A stretch of 5,931 bases of DNA from an uncultured Oscillibacter sp. (lineage in GTDB: Bacteria; Bacillota; Clostridia; Oscillospirales; Oscillospiraceae): contig CAJOQY010000154.1 of assembly GCA_905236835.1 (NCBI GenBank), positions 1 through 5,931 on the forward strand, written 5' to 3'. The position numbers were made by a program, and so were the translations under genes. This document shows, piece by piece, positions 4,802 through 5,931 of the stretch. The notes below the pieces were generated by a model. It ran no database searches. It worked only from the letters and a program-made list of their open reading frames with translations, and was not told the origin of the DNA. How positions within the stretch are numbered: the stretch's first letter is position 1; each line of letters begins with the position of its first letter.

Positions 4802-5931
4802 CGAAAACAATTCCGGTCTGTGGGCCGTGACAAATTCCCATTCGGCGTTTCGGGTGTCGGCGCGTTTAATATACACCTCATCCCGAACCGCGTCGCCGGT
4901 CCCGTCAAAGGAAATCCCGCCGGAAACGCCCTGATAAGTCACGGTCGGAAGCGCTTTTAAAATTTCCCCCGGCTCCGCGCTGCCCGCCTTGACCGCCGCC
5001 GCCAGCGCGGTAAAATACGCGTCATATCCCATGGCCGTAATCGACGAAATCACATCGCTCCCGCCGTTGCTTGCCATCATGTCAGGATTGGCCCGGAGCC
5101 ACTCCCGAATGCCCTCGTCAAAATCGGATCCGTTTTCCCGGTAAAACGTCGAAACGCTGATATTGAGATTCTGATTCCGCGCGCTTTCTAAAATCAAATA
5201 ATTATCCCATGTGTCGGACCCAAGCAATACGCCCTGAAATCCCAGCTTTGACGCGGATTGAATCATTAATCGCGCGTAATTGATGGATACCGGGGCCAGA
5301 ATTACGCCCGCTTCTTCTTCCGCGGCCTGTAAAATATACTCGTCAAAATCCGCGCGTCCCGCCGGGAATGATTGCGCGATTACCGCGCCGCCGCGCGATT
5401 CAAATTCCCGTTTAAAATCATTCGCCAAATCCTGATCGTATATATTATCTTCCATTGCCAGCGTATAAACCGTATGCGCGCCCAGATTTTCGGCGTAATC
5501 GGCAAGCGCGGCGGCCTGTAAGGAATCCGGAAAGCAAATCCGGAAATACACGTCACATTCGGAAGTTACGCGCGGATTGGTACAGCTCGCGCCAATAGCC
5601 GGAATCCCGGCCTCGGCGAAAACTTTTCCGCCCTCCGCGGACGCGCCGGAACCGTAAGATCCTAATATCACGGAAACATCACGGCTGACCAGCGTTTCGG
5701 CGGCTGACGCGCCGTTTGTCGTCTGATTATCCACGATTTCAAGATGAACGTCATATACTTCGCCGTTAATATCCAAAGAAGGCTGTATATAATTGGCATA
5801 TTGAATCCCGAGAATCTCCTGTCTGCCGCCCGCGCCGTTGTCGCCGGTCTGGGGTTCAAATACGCCGATTTTCAAAATATGATCCCCGTTCGCGCCCGAC
5901 AAATCCGATTCCGCCGCGTCCGCGCTGTCAT
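4781..5931 (-). CDS. ABC transporter substrate-binding protein, branched-chain amino acid (type 1 periplasmic binding) family, N-terminus cut by window edge
   Basis: This is the extracellular ligand-binding component of an ABC importer of the LivJ/LivK class. The 382 visible residues open with an acidic Ala/Ser/Asp linker, as found after the lipidated cysteine of Gram-positive binding lipoproteins. The signal peptide itself is outside the window. Then come the first beta strand LKIGVFEPQTGDNGAGG, YDVHLEIVDNQ, the ligand-site region VILGSYGSGAS, AGIPAIGASCTNPRVT, FRICFPDSLQAAALADY, MEDNIYDQDLANDFKREF, the second-lobe GFQGVLLGSDTW, and near the end a TYQGVSGGISFDGTGDA block. All follow the order of the two-lobe fold. 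A TTG at 5902 could be read as a start, but the frame continues open to the edge and no ribosome binding site is seen there, so the gene is partial. No permease gene follows, so its partners must be upstream or elsewhere. The ligand is likely an amino acid or similar small molecule. The coding end lies in a tandem repeat. Confidence 0.92.
   Translation of the reverse strand, partial: DSADAAESDLSGANGDHILKIGVFEPQTGDNGAGGRQEILGIQYANYIQPSLDINGEVYDVHLEIVDNQTTNGASAAETLVSRDVSVILGSYGSGASAEGGKVFAEAGIPAIGASCTNPRVTSECDVYFRICFPDSLQAAALADYAENLGAHTVYTLAMEDNIYDQDLANDFKREFESRGGAVIAQSFPAGRADFDEYILQAAEEEAGVILAPVSINYARLMIQSASKLGFQGVLLGSDTWDNYLILESARNQNLNISVSTFYRENGSDFDEGIREWLRANPDMMASNGGSDVISSITAMGYDAYFTALAAAVKAGSAEPGEILKALPTVTYQGVSGGISFDGTGDAVRDEVYIKRADTRNAEWEFVTAHRPELFSRPSPDF

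Noticed and set aside
4623..4841. Upstream extension of GPR (73 residues).
   Set aside because: It overlaps the end of the neighbouring gene in another frame and precedes the conserved RTDLA start region of the family.
5900..5902. TTG as the start of the substrate-binding protein.
   Set aside because: The frame is open to the window edge, there is no ribosome binding site, and starting here would leave an exported protein without a signal peptide.

Overview
The window looks like chromosome of an endospore-forming member of the Bacillota, most likely a clostridial lineage. The evidence is a germination protease (gpr), which occurs only in endospore formers, a secreted S-layer-homology (SLH) protein, a YtrA-type GntR regulator paired with an ABC ATPase, and strong AGGAGG-type ribosome binding sites with AT-rich spacers between genes of moderate GC. 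Codon use looks uniform across the genes by eye. I saw no insertion sequence, CRISPR array, tRNA or rRNA.

Layout, left to right. (1) Positions 1-968, minus strand: a two-gene unit with a GntR/YtrA-family repressor (585-968) followed by an ABC transporter ATPase (515 down to 1, C-terminus cut by the window edge). It is driven by a near-consensus sigma-A promoter (1010-1038) that lies inside nested palindromes, which fits autoregulation. (2) Positions 969-1415: a 447-base divergent regulatory region. It holds that promoter and operator, a hairpin with U-tracts on both strands (about 1044-1095), a rightward extended -10 promoter (1126-1154), and a predicted leader of about 250 nt carrying three consecutive two-tier hairpins. 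(3) Positions 1416-2333, plus strand: gluQ, glutamyl-Q tRNA(Asp) synthetase, started from TTG. (4) Positions 2475-3482, minus strand: an exported SLH protein with its own promoter and a Pro/Thr-rich tail, converging on gluQ across a terminator hairpin. (5) Positions 3696-4622, minus strand: gpr, with a possible sigma-G-type promoter upstream. (6) Positions 4781-5931, minus strand: a type 1 periplasmic-binding (branched-chain amino acid type) ABC substrate-binding protein, N-terminus beyond the window, with a 21-base tandem repeat across its stop codon.

Apart from the GntR-ABC pair, the genes look like independent units rather than one pathway. The least ordinary part is the long structured leader in front of gluQ. 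It matches no riboswitch or T-box class I can recognise by eye and is the best candidate here for something undescribed. Everything about its function is inference.
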